From Aulostomus chinensis (lineage: Eukaryota; Chordata; Actinopteri; Syngnathiformes; Aulostomidae): a stretch of DNA of 64,000 nt. The notes beneath the pieces are model-generated. The model searched no databases. It was not told the DNA's origin and saw only the letters and a list, made by a program, of their open reading frames with translations. The position numbers and the translations under genes were made by a program. The stretch is taken from contig JBBMOA010000004.1 in NCBI GenBank assembly GCA_037954235.1, forward strand, positions 6,453,501 to 6,517,500. Direction: 5' to 3'. Of the stretch, positions 34,920 to 46,248 are shown in pieces; the stretch's first letter is position 1; each line of letters begins with the position of its first letter.

Positions 34920-35440
34920 CTGCGCCGTGATGAATAGACTGTACGTTACATTAAACATGGAAATATATACTGACACACAGAAAAACATCTGTATAATATT
35001 TCTAGCATATCCACACAGCGACTTGGAATGTTTAGAAATCAGTCAATATATCTCTAAAATATTCCTCCAATTACTCATAATATTTTCTGCGCTGTCATTT
35101 TTCTGGGGCTTTGACAAAGCTTATCTTCGCTTTCATTCATCAGGTGGTAACGGCCCTTTCATCGTGGCTCTGCTCAGGCCGTTCACGAGGGGTTTCTCAG
35201 CGTGCTATTATTGGCCTCCTGGTGACTATGCTCCAGATTCTATTATGGTTACTGTATCATATGATTTTAATGTTTCATGTAATTATAGTCTTTTTATCAC
35301 GTGGTGTCATATTAACAGTCTTTGTAAGAGAGATCTGAAATCTAATCACGGCAGTAATAAATACCCCATCAGAGCCGAGCACCGAGAAACGGCGTCCGTC
35401 GTCACGTCTGCCTCTGAATAGAGCCGTTGGAGGAAGAGGG
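34920..35440. promoter_or_regulatory. Candidate conserved non-coding element
   Basis: Unique sequence with many AT-rich factor-type words (CAATTACTCATAATATT, CATATGATTTTAATG, TAATTATAG, TCTAATCA) and no simple repeat. Its open frame of 164 codons has no recognisable domain and no splice partners. Read as a possible hmga2-domain enhancer, on texture alone. Confidence 0.3.
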
Positions 35441-37690
35441 AGAATAACGTTGATATTGTGGTGCTTTTAGCTCCAATGTGGGATCAGAATGTTGTGCTGG
35501 GCCGACATCAACCTCGCTGTTAGATAAGAAACCAGCTCTTTTGTCCGGACTCGCCGTTAAAAAAGGACATTACGCTCCCCAAAAAGTGGGACTGGGACCT
35601 GCATCAGAGCACCACCTCTGCCGGGACTCCGCGCCCATCAAGCCTAATGTGTAAATGAAAGAATGTTAAATTGACATTTGGCAGCTTCAGCTGTCAACTC
35701 AGTTTTTAAAGTGGCATGCCGACACTCCAACCGTCCTCAGTCCATCAGCAGCTCCGTCCACGCTCCAGCGTGGCCCAGTTTAAACTGAAGCTCGATCTTA
35801 CACGTTAAGGGCTGCGACAGCTGAAACGGGTCCAGCATATTTTAAGACGCGGATAATTTCAAGGATGGGGAACAGCGAACTCCAGCAGATGCACGGTGAA
35901 AACTGCCCAGATATAAAATGAGCTGCCCTGCAACATGAGGAGGGCCTGAGAAAATATTTGATCCTCCTGCCAGTGAGGGGCGTTTAATCCCGGACCACTG
36001 AATTATTGGAACACTGTTCATTTTATCTGCTGATTTCCCTCCGACGGTTTGGGTGAACTCGGTGTAGGAAGCCGCTGCAGTCGGAGACGAAGCAAATACA
36101 TGAAAGTTTTCAGAATGAGATCCAGGCTGGTTTCAAAGGGTTTAAATCATGAGTGGAGTTGCTGTTGCAGTCTGGTGAAATGTTGACTGATTGGCTGCAG
36201 GACTGAAAACCTCGGTTTCTTCGGCATTACTGGATGAACCTTTGACTCTGCTGCAGATTTAGACTCCAACTGAGATCCAGCGTCGCGTTCGTGTTGCTTT
36301 ACACCCTGAATTAAGAGACAGCTTCCAGAGCAGCGGCCTGCAGATCCCCTCAGACATTTGCAGTCCACCTAACCTGCAGATCTTTGGTAGGAAACCAAAA
36401 CACCGAGAGGAAACTGACAGAAATGAGAAGAGCAGACCAGCGGCACATGGAAAACACCAAGCCACTGACAGATTTCAGACCCACATTCTTATTGGTATGA
36501 GGCGACAGTGCTAACCACCAGGCCTTCCTGGAGCTAACTGGCTATTTTCTCCACATACATGTTGTGGCTTTAGTATGTTACATTCCACACTAGACAGGAT
36601 GCATGAAGATTAGGGAAACTGGAATGTTAAAGCAATAAAAAAAAAGACCAGAGGAGGAAGCTTTGAGGATTTAGGGGCTGTCCTGTTGGTCAGACAAGTG
36701 TTGATATGCTCCGACAAGCCTGAGAAGTTGACCATGAAATGTTTATACAGAGATGAAAACAAGGAAATGGGTGTGTGCTTCTTTTTTGCAAACGTGTCTT
36801 TTTGTCTGTTCATAACTCAAAGGTTGTTTCTGGCATCGGTTGCTGCCACTGCTGAAGAAGAGCAATATTACAGAGTAAAATGGATTTCATGACTGATTTA
36901 AGCGCCGTGGATCATCTGGAGAGTGCTCCAGTCTGACTGGAGGCTGTTTTTTTTGTTACCTTGAACGGTGGTGTTCTCGACTGCGACGGTTCCCGGCCTT
37001 CTTCAAGTCCCGAGCCCCTGAAACACAGTGCGCCAGCTCTCACGTGATGTCAGATTTTGCTGTGCTTGTAAGAGAGCTTAATAAAGCTATGCTAGCAACA
37101 CTCATGATGCTAATCCTGCCTCAAAGATGTATATTTGGTGCACGTCGCCTTCAATTAGAGTCCCTTCCTTGACCCGTCTTTCACTCACGTCCCTTCATTG
37201 CTTCCATGTTACTCTCATTTGGCTGCTGTCTACTGACTCTCAGCTGACCCTTCTGAACTTCCCTGTGACCTTTGACCTGAGTTGTCTCCATCGTGGCCTG
37301 TGTTGCCTGTTGTATGACGTCACTGCTTTGATTGAAGCTACAAGCGATTGCTCTCCTGACGTTGTGAGCCCAGTCTGACAAAAGCGTGGGGTGAAATAGA
37401 GTGCAAATTACAGGAGGTCTTTGGACCCCTGATTGACAGAACAGGTCCAGAACAGTTCTTACGAATGCGCACAGTTCTGCTCGGTTTGATGCATTTTTTC
37501 TAAATATTTTACTATTTCCAAAATAGCACAATAACTGACAGGGCACCAGCCCCAGTTACAAGTTCCACTGCGATGTTCTGATACTTGCAAGCTAGCCCAT
37601 TGTAAGCTAACACAAGTACAAAACAAGACAAATCCATACACAGAGCAACATTGGGTCTCATTCATGAAAGTCCTCATGCACAACTCTCTT
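35440..37690. other. Intergenic stretch
   Basis: No gene recognised. 35,560-35,760 again has the unique texture of regulatory DNA (TGTAAATGAAAGAATGTTAAATTGACATTTGG). Confidence 0.4.
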
Positions 37691-37699
37691 CTCGCTCTC

Positions 37700-38230
37700 T
37701 CAGCAGGTTTCCACCTTCACTTTAGTCTGGTAACATTTGAGTTTGAATCTGACAGTGGCAGCACTCAACATGGAGTCCCTCAGGGCTCAATTCCTGGACC
37801 TCTGTTTTTTTAACTTTTACATGCTTCCACTTGGGCCCATCACTTGCTCCTATGATGTTTCACATTTTACCTAAGCTAATGACACCCAGCTGTAAATGTC
37901 TCTCATCTCAGTCTCATTAATGACCTCGTTCAGTACACTGCATTGTGAATATGAAACGCTGTTTGACAACACAATGTTTGCAGCTGGATGAGGACCAAAC
38001 ATAGATTCTTTTAGAAGGTCCCAAGTCTCAGAGGCACAATATTTGTCAGTAGAACCACGCGAACACGCCAGATGTACTTTTAGATTCTGATCTAAACTTC
38101 CAGAAACACATCGGTAATATCTCCAAGCTTTTTAATCCCTTCAAAATATATCTGGATTAAGATGCTTTATGTCACATTCAAACTGTGAAAAGATGGTCCT
38201 GAATTTATTTTCCAGTAGATTGGATAATTA
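37700..38230 (+). mobile_element. Decayed L2-type LINE reverse-transcriptase fragment
   Basis: Translation with frameshifts and stops shows the characteristic order of L2/CR1-clade reverse transcriptase. GVPQGSIPGPL comes first (about 37,770-37,800), then an LP-LGP-I segment and a YADDTQL-like remnant (ANDTQL, about 37,878). An EGPKSQRH block and LDSDLNFQKHIGNISK (about 38,080-38,130) follow. The copy is truncated at both ends and inactive. Confidence 0.8.
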
Positions 38231-41200
38231 ATAACATTCCTTTTTATGTTTAATATGTGACTGTGCCAACCTGTCAAACGTACGGTAACTCAAGTGGGAC
38301 GATAAATGAGTGAGGACCGACTGAATTATTGTAGTTTTTCACATTTCTGAATGTGTATTATCGTGTGAGCCTCAATAATACGGCCACATAAAAGTGAGTA
38401 TTTTCTTATTATTGGACAAACCCTATTTAATGACGTAACACTGTGGGAAGACTTGGCCCACCATCCACTAGTCCCTGTTGTGTCCTGTTGATTTGACCCC
38501 TGACCTTGAGGCTTCCAGATCAGGACCAACTGTCTGGGACCTGCAATTTAGAACTGTGGCTAAACAGCATCCTACAGCACCGGAGCCAGAGAGCCGTTCT
38601 GGTGGGAGCGAGGCTGCAGGAGAAGGAGATTATTGTGTAGCTCGTGGATCCCATGGCTGATGTACGCCTGCTTACACAAAATGTTGTGTTTTGCATTGTG
38701 AAAACACCCAAGTAAGGTGACAAGAATACAAGCAGCGCTCATTTTTAGACAAACAGGCGCGCCGCACGCACACGAGCTGGTGCGTCCGAGTCCTGCCGAC
38801 GAGGCACCATGGAAGTTGACAGCAGAGAAACCAAGCGACCTTTGAAGCAGCGCAGTTGAACTCCAGTGGATTTGCAGTGGAATCCAGCCACCACACCCCA
38901 AGAGGTCAGAGGTCACATTGCAACACAGACGTTTTTCCTAAAGACTCTTTATCAGCACGCTGAGGAGGTGCTAAAGTGAATATTTAGCAGGGATCCAGTT
39001 CATCAGTGGACCGGTTTGGATCCTTCTTGTTTGCACAGAGATTTATTCACGAACTCCAAATATGTGTGATGAAGCATGAACCAGCGCCTCTTTAAACAAA
39101 ACTTTTCAAACAGGTGCTGAGCAGGACCAGCCCATGTGCTGCCTCTGGCGGTTTCAACCGCAGACCTCCTGGAGCTGGGCCGGGTCCCTGCCGGCAGGGA
39201 GAAGGCTCCATCTACTGGCCTCCAGGCTTCCAGAGCCCGTCACATTTGCTCTGCAGCATCACCGTGCATTCACAAGACAAAATCTCAGCAGATCAGGTGC
39301 TTCAAGTGCTACCTGGGTGGATCCCTCACATCAAACTCATGACAAATATTTGTGTTTCTGTTTGTGACGTCTCAAAGTCATCAAATACACTTTTCTCCAA
39401 AACGGTGGAGGAATGAGGATGTTTTTCTAATGGGCGACTGCTAGCATTCATTGCAGCTAAGCTAACTAGCGGTCCTGCCATGTTGGCATGTTCCTTTAAG
39501 AATAACAAGCCAGTTTAAATGTGCAGCCAAATCTAACCTTGAAAGGAATACTTGGGTAATAATTGTCCATACTCTTCTTCTCCTAGCACAGTGAATGGTA
39601 GTGGATGGGACGTGTTAGCATAATGTTAGCATAGTGTTAGAGAAGATGGCAAATACTTGTATTTCCAAAAGAAGTAGGAGGCGCTGTTCAGTCGAATTCA
39701 AGATGGTTGTGTGGTATCAGAAAATGTGGGAGATAACAGTTGACATTATGATAGAGCCAAAGAGGATGAATTAAACACAACCAGCTGGTTTTAGCTGGTT
39801 TTTCTTCTCTGTTTTGTTCAAAGTTTACATCCTGTGAGCTGCCAAAGAAAGTTTTAAAATTGCCCTGAGTGCCCTGCTACCCACCCTCTGGGTGCATCGA
39901 CCTCAAGAAGGCAGCAAGAGTGGCTCCCTGGCGGAGGAAAGATTCAGGAGCAGCTCGTTGGACGAGTTTCACTTCAAAGCCAGAGGACGAGGTGTCTCTC
40001 TCTTCACATGTTCCAGGCCTGTCTCCACCAGCGGATGTTTAAAGTTTCACTAATCCACATTAAGAGCGTTCATGTCATTGGTATGACATCTTCGCCTCAT
40101 TCCCACATACACACACACACACACACACACATGCTGGTTCTCCTGCACTTGTAAGAACCCTCCAGGACTGCGTTCATTCCTCTAACTACCACACGAGTGT
40201 CCTCTGAAGACATTAGCCGCTGTGTGTGGATTTGAGCCGGTGACCCGGACCAGCAGACCTCCACCGCAGCCTGGTGTTTGGGTCTCACCCACAGGCCGGT
40301 GCTGTGGAACACGCTACCTCCTCATTATTGGTTCTAGTTAGTTAACAGCAAATTCACTCCTGGTCCGGTTGTGCTTTTCCATCCTCACACACTTTATACC
40401 AAGATGGTAAGTTAGCAGCCCTTTAGCATAACCGTCCATAAGAGCTAGCATGTGCTACAGTTACTCAGCGCTCAGTAGGGCCTCCTCTGCACGTTAGCCG
40501 ATGGAGCAGATCCTGAACTGAGGGTTGGCTACGATGTTTGAACCCCAGTTTACACCAAAGACTCACAACCAGACAGGAGGGAACCTGCAACTCTTGCAAC
40601 ACGCTAGTCTGAAGCCTGCTAGCTTCCCCCCTGCAGCTACGTAGACAGACTAGCATTTATCACTTAGCCAGCTAACTTGCTTGAGTCAGGCAGAAGACGG
40701 CCAGGTGACAGCGCTGGGAGAGGAGCTGCTCTGAGTGACGGAAACCATCAAACACTGTAAATAGGAAAACATCTTGAACGAGTGAGTGCTGCCGTGCTAC
40801 ATGGACGTAGCTCTGCTCCGAGCTACATGGACCTAGACTAGACTAGACTAGACTGTCGATCAAGTCAGCTCATGGGTCAGAACCTGAGAACCGGGGGGGG
40901 GGGTTGACACTTTTTTGTGAGAACCTGAACAGGAACCAGTTTAGCATATTATGACCAGCACTCCATCATAGAGACGAGGAAGAGAAGCTTGTGGTTTTAA
41001 ACACCTTTTACATTCCTGAATCCTTGACTTCACACTCACGTTGTCACAAGCGGGAGTCCCGAAGGTGCGTGGCGGTGTGTTTTTGGTACTCGGCTCTTTT
41101 GTGATGATGTCCAGTGATCGGAAAACAGGAAATTTGTCCTGTGGCAATTTTTCCCTCCCGGGAGCGTCCCTTTAACTGGAGGTGTATTTTCCACCGCTGG

Positions 41201-42530
41201 CGTCCAGGGCAGGCTGGAGGGGCTGGGGGTGCTGAGGAATGTGCAACAAGCCTTCAGACCCTCGTGGACAATTCCATGAGAGAGGGGCTGGTGCGGCTCG
41301 GCGTGCTGCTCAGCGACGGAGGCTCGGTGGAGCAACAGAGTGGACTTCTCTGCTGAATGTTGATTTATGATCAACTGTGAGAGCTTGTGTGTGACACAGA
41401 GAGAGAACACTTGTGTGAAAGCATGATAGGAACGTCTCAGTCTTGCTGGAAATATTTCTCCTCTTGGAAAAACACTCGCCTTCGAGGAAAAACTCACAAG
41501 CTTGTGGTTTACTGCACGCTGCTGCTGCGGCTTTATGTGTTTGGCAAGTAGTCTTATAGGAAATAGGTGGAATTGCTACATGGTTGGAGAAGTTCCTCAC
41601 AACAACAGTGAGAAAACAGACTGGCTTCCTCTTGTCATTTGAGGTGTTTATGTATGGAAATGAAAACATGTAAATCGTACATGAGCTGCTCAACTGTCCT
41701 GACAAGCCTCGTTTTCCCCCAAACCGAAGACACATGACTGATTCTCCTAAACCCCGAGCCAGAGGATGAGATGGGAACCGCTGCTGCGGACGTGGGCGCG
41801 CATTTATGGGTTGAACCAGCTGGTGAAGTTTTGTCCGAGTTGGTATGCTTGTTCCTCATGAAGACTGTTCAGATAGTGAACATTTAAATGAGCCCTCATT
41901 TACCACATCTGAGGGGAGAGGAAACTCTGGTGACAAAGGAAAACTCAACCCTTGATCCTTGTGATTCAGGGTTTCGCAGGAGCTGATGTGGTTTTGTGGC
42001 TGGAACTTCACATTCCTCTCTTTCTTTTTTCTTCATTGAATTTGCGTTGTGCTGCTGTATCTTTCCCCTGTTTGTAATCTCACTTCTCAGCTCCCACTCA
42101 ACATGTTCTTTTGTAAATGGAGTGAAGCTGCGTGGTGTAAATAGTATGAAGATTTGGTGACTGATGCTAACGCTCCCCGTCCACCCCATCCTCTGTGCTA
42201 AGCTAACTAGCCCCGTGCTACACAGAGGAGGGACGTCCGTCATCTGGAGACAACTGACGTAAGCAGGTGCGTCCCTTTAAGTCTGCGGTTCGTCTCGTCA
42301 CTAAATAAGTAATAGATGGTTAAAACTGTAATATTCTGAGTAGAGCGTCAAGAATATAGATAATGAAGGAATGACAAGAGGTGATGAAGAAAGGGAGCGC
42401 TCCTCACGTTGAGGCAGCAGCTCTGCGTCAGCGTTTGCTGCTGACTCAGACATGAATGAGTACCGTGTGTTACCGTGACGACAGGAGGACGGAGCCGGTA
42501 CCAGCAGGGACGGAGCCAGTACCAGCAGGT
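38231..42530. other. Intergenic stretch
   Basis: No gene recognised. Small features are a (CA)n at 40,107-40,131, a CTAGA pentanucleotide array at 40,833-40,853 and two 20-bp copies of GGAGCCGGTACCAGCAGGGAC near 42,490-42,530. Confidence 0.45.
39440..39640. repeat. Dispersed repeat copy (GCTAAGCTAACTAGCGGTC family)
   Basis: It contains GCTAAGCTAACTAGCGGTC near 39,458. Near 39,590 it has GTGAATGGTAGTGGATGGGACGTGTTAGCATA, the reverse complement of the sequence near 54,078-54,108. A relative occurs near 42,200. It is probably an old non-autonomous element; class unknown. Confidence 0.55.
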
Positions 42531-42552
42531 CCCCCCCCCCCCCCCCCCCCCC
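42531..42552 (+). repeat. Run of 22 C
   Basis: Uninterrupted C22 directly after the 20-bp tandem pair. The complementary G22 can form quadruplex structure. The exact length may be unreliable in assembly. Confidence 0.85.
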
Positions 42553-43646
42553 GCTGCAGACATGGAGACGTTTACATGAAATGCTTTGTTTTAGGAGTAA
42601 TTCATTGAATATTTGACATATTTCAGTAAATGCATAGTTGTAGTTATGCGCAGTTATCAAAGCTGCTCAGTCCACGTTCAGGATTTCATTCCAGGAGTTT
42701 CTGATGATAATTAGCAATAGATAAGTGTCTACGTCCTCCGACCCCTCTGGGTGATGTCGTTTGTGTTGCACAAGTGTGGACGTGTCACATCTCTTGTATG
42801 GTCCCTCTTGTTCATCTTCTTCTTCACTCGTTTATCTAGTTACATGCTCCCACCACTGGATGAGCGTGCAGAGCTGGAGAGTCACCACCAAATTCTGCCA
42901 GATATTCGGAACGTTTGGATCCGAAAGCTGAAACGGGGAGACGTGGATTCCGGTGCGTTTGTCATCATCGCCGGGTTCTGCTGGGACTGGTGGGAGGAGT
43001 CTGCTGCGATCTTTAAGGCTGATGTCATAATTTCAGTCCAGCTACCAAATAAACTGACACCAGCTGAATGGACACGGATTTAAACTTTTCAAGTGGACCT
43101 CACCAAATGGTTTTAGAGTTTAACAGTACAAAGATGTTTGGGTTCTCATGTTGGAGGAACCCAGCAGAACCTCTGAGGTACGAACCAGAACGTCATCTAG
43201 TAATGAGCAGTAGAAGAACCGGCCTTGGCGTCGTTCCACTGTTGGAGCAGAACACCCTGGTAACTTATTACCTCCTAATTACTGTCGGTGCTGTCGGGCT
43301 GGAGCCTCAGCACTGATTAACCAGCATAATGGGGGGGGGCTATCAGCAAACACATACAGATGCTATTTCAGGCCTGCTGATGAGAGTGGGGGTGCTGCTG
43401 GTATGTCTCCTCTGGCTGTCCTTGGTGGTCTGACTGTCCCACTACACAGGGCACCAACACACCTCACATCCGGTCAGTTACACCCGGGCCACGTTCTGGT
43501 CCGGTCTTCCTGGGTGGAATGCTCCAGTTCCAGCTGCGACTGGTACGAGGACGCGTGTGTAGCTCGTGTCACTAGCGTCTGGTCAGCTACCATCAATACA
43601 AGCTGAGGATTAATCCTCCAGGGGTCGAGCAAGATGAGCCCTAACT

Positions 43647-43686
<40 letters not shown>

Positions 43687-44150
43687 CAGAGAGAGAGAGA
43701 GAGAGGCAGAGAGAGAGAGAGAGAGAGAACTTGCAGAGGGCCACTGTGCCTTCCTGACCCTGGTTAGCGTCTCCCTGGATTTCCAGTTTAGGGATTTTTA
43801 CATGGATTTGGAATTGAAATGAGCTCTGAGGGGAGCGAAGGCTCGTCAGCAGAATCTCATCACATCAACTCCAACATGGCGTCAGGCGCCTACGCATCAG
43901 CAGCGCATGGAGCACGACTGTCCTCTTCCACTCCAGAGCAGAAGCCTCCTCACGACCCCACGGCCCCTCAGGCGCCTGACGCCACTGCTGCTGCAGACCT
44001 CCGTCAGCTCACTGGACAGCAGCACACCGCTAACTCTCCTGTCAGGGTTCAAGTAACTTATCATCAGATGGAAGTAAAAGTACTTCAAAACTAAGCTGAA
44101 GTTCTGCCACATTCTTTTTTGGGGGGGGAACAAAAACAATTCATCCGTTC
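42553..44150. other. Intergenic stretch downstream of msrb3
   Basis: No gene recognised. A plus-strand frame of 110 codons at 42,751-43,083 has no family resemblance. A GA array lies at 43,649-43,729. Confidence 0.45.
43649..43729 (+). repeat. (GA)n microsatellite with GGCAGA interruptions
   Basis: About 80 bp of GAGAGA interrupted twice by GGCAGA. Confidence 0.95.
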
Positions 44151-44170
44151 ATATTTTGTTCGTTGTGCGA

Positions 44171-44176
44171 TTTATT
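44171..44176 (-). terminator. msrb3: msrb3 polyadenylation signal
   Basis: AATAAA on the minus strand, 502 bp past the msrb3 stop codon. It is the first good signal downstream and implies a 3'UTR of about 0.5 kb. Confidence 0.6.
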
Positions 44177-44677
44177 TCAAGCTGTGAACAAAAGTATTCC
44201 ACGATGCAGAGTTTAACAGGTCAAGACAAGGGAACGAACGGCTTGTCGTCTGTGACAACACTTGCATAGTTGATTGTTTGGAGAAAACCTCAGCATCACA
44301 AACCACTTCAAAAATAGATTCTATACACACTCGTAGGTGTGCGATTGTGTGTCGCCTAAACACTGCAACCACGAATATTAAAGGGTGAATAAGAGAAAAT
44401 CCTGCTGTTGTGAACGTGTGTGTTTGTTTTCAGGGTCACGACCTCCGTCAGAGACTCAGCTGATGAACACTCAGGCTGACAAACACGGAAGCTCCCGCTG
44501 AGGTGGTCAGCTGACACGGTGCCTCCCGCAGGTGCGGTGGGTTTTGCAGCGTGGCTCTTCAGAAGCGTGCGTGTTCTCTGGTGGTCAGTTTCTGAGGCCT
44601 TTGCTTCCCAGAACTTTCAGCGAGCGTATCGGTGGTAGCGGCACTCAGGACACACAGCTGTCAGTCTCACTGCCGTA

Positions 44678-44851
44678 TCAAAGCTCCGTCTTCCCCTCGC
44701 TCGCCGAGCTGCCGGCAGCGGCGCCCTCAGCAGCCGAGCTGGACGGGGCGGCGTCCTTGTGCCGGAAGGCCAGCGAGGCCGAGTTGATGCAGTAGCGCTT
44801 CCCTGTAGGTCGCGGGCCGTCATCAAACAGGTGTCCCAGGTGAGCGCCGCA
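44678..44851 (-). CDS. msrb3: msrb3 terminal coding exon (catalytic Cys, KTEL)
   Basis: Acceptor TTGTGTTTCAG, phase 0 start. It encodes CGAHLGHLFDDGPRPTGKR, YCINSAS, a low-complexity Ser/Ala tail and KTEL, then TGA. Confidence 0.97.
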   Translation of the reverse strand, partial: CGAHLGHLFDDGPRPTGKRYCINSASLAFRHKDAAPSSSAAEGAAAGSSASEGKTEL

Positions 44852-46217
44852 CTGAAACACAACAGCCAGGTGAAGCAAAGGTGCAGGTTCTACATGACCA
44901 GAGCCTCACTGACACCCTTCTGGCTCCTGGGCCACCAAGGGTCAAGAGCTCCCCCTAGTGGCCGCAGGAGGTCTCTCTTTCCTCCTGCCTCAGCAGCTCA
45001 TCAGTCTTCTCTCAGGACTCAGACTGTTTGGTTTGAACCAAATATCAAAATACAGACGCGGCAAGAGAGATTATCTCCTTCATTCCATTCGGCAGCATTT
45101 GTGCCTCCGTCGTGCCGATTCTCAGCTGAGACGTCTGCGTGTGTTCTTCCTACCTGGCTGCAGGTGGTCTCCACCCTGTGCATCCCGTAGGAGAAGTCAT
45201 CTGTCAGGTCCACGGACTTGTCTCTCAGCAGGTCAAAGAAGGACGGCCAGCCTGAGCACATGAGGGCGTCAGCAGGTATGTCACATGACCCAGTATTTCT
45301 GTTCATCTACTGCTGCTATCAATAAAATAAAGCCACGTTTCAGTCTACAGATCAACCAGCCAAGATTTGGTTTGAGTGTCGAAAGCAACACAGCACAGCG
45401 CGCCCTCCTGGACAAACGCCACAAGGACGTCGTTCCAAAATCAAACAGAGCTACCAGCAGCACTGAAGAAATCAGCTGCTAATGGAATTAAGAGTCCAGC
45501 CTGAATCAAGTTTACAGGAGGCAGCGTCCTGCGGCGCTGCGTCACAGCGGCTCCAGAACTCACCTGACCCCGAGTCAAATTTAGTCTTTGAGCTGTGGAA
45601 ACAAAATAAAGTCTGTTAGAAAACTGTGAAAGTGGTGAAACATCGGGTCCGAAGTAAATACGGTTCAGAAACGTGGACTGAATCCATGTTCTCACACACA
45701 CACACACACCTGAACAGGGGGGCCCCACAGACAACACAAGTGTAGGTGCCGTCCTCCTTGTGATGGGTGAACTCTCCGGTGAAGGCCCTGAGCAGAGAGG
45801 CTGTTAGAGAGACAGTCTAATAATAACGTGAATACTCACAACTACACACGTGTCACACAACAGTCTCACTGCCTCCATCACACACTGCTGTGTAGTAACA
45901 CAGGCACAGAGCTGACTACGGCAGGTTGTGTATGGGTGGTGATGTCCTCCCACCCCTCAGTTCCTCTCTCCTGGGTGACGTGGTACTGCAGCGGCGTGAG
46001 GCGTTTCCTCATCTCCTCCTCGGGGAAGCTCACCGGCCATGTCTTCTTGGTCCGGCGTGCTCCTGAGGACCAGGAGGACAACGGACATGAACTCTCCAGG
46101 CACTCCAGCGCTGCTGAGCACCACACTAGCAAGCCAAACCTCCCTCCGGTGTACAGCCTCACTCTCTACACAACTTTAAAGAGGAGCATGAAATTCAACA
46201 TGCTTTAGTTAGACAGT

Positions 46218-46248
<31 letters not shown>

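Noticed and set aside
42751..43083. 110-codon plus-strand open frame
   Set aside because: No recognisable domain, no splice partners and mixed codon use. Treated as chance.
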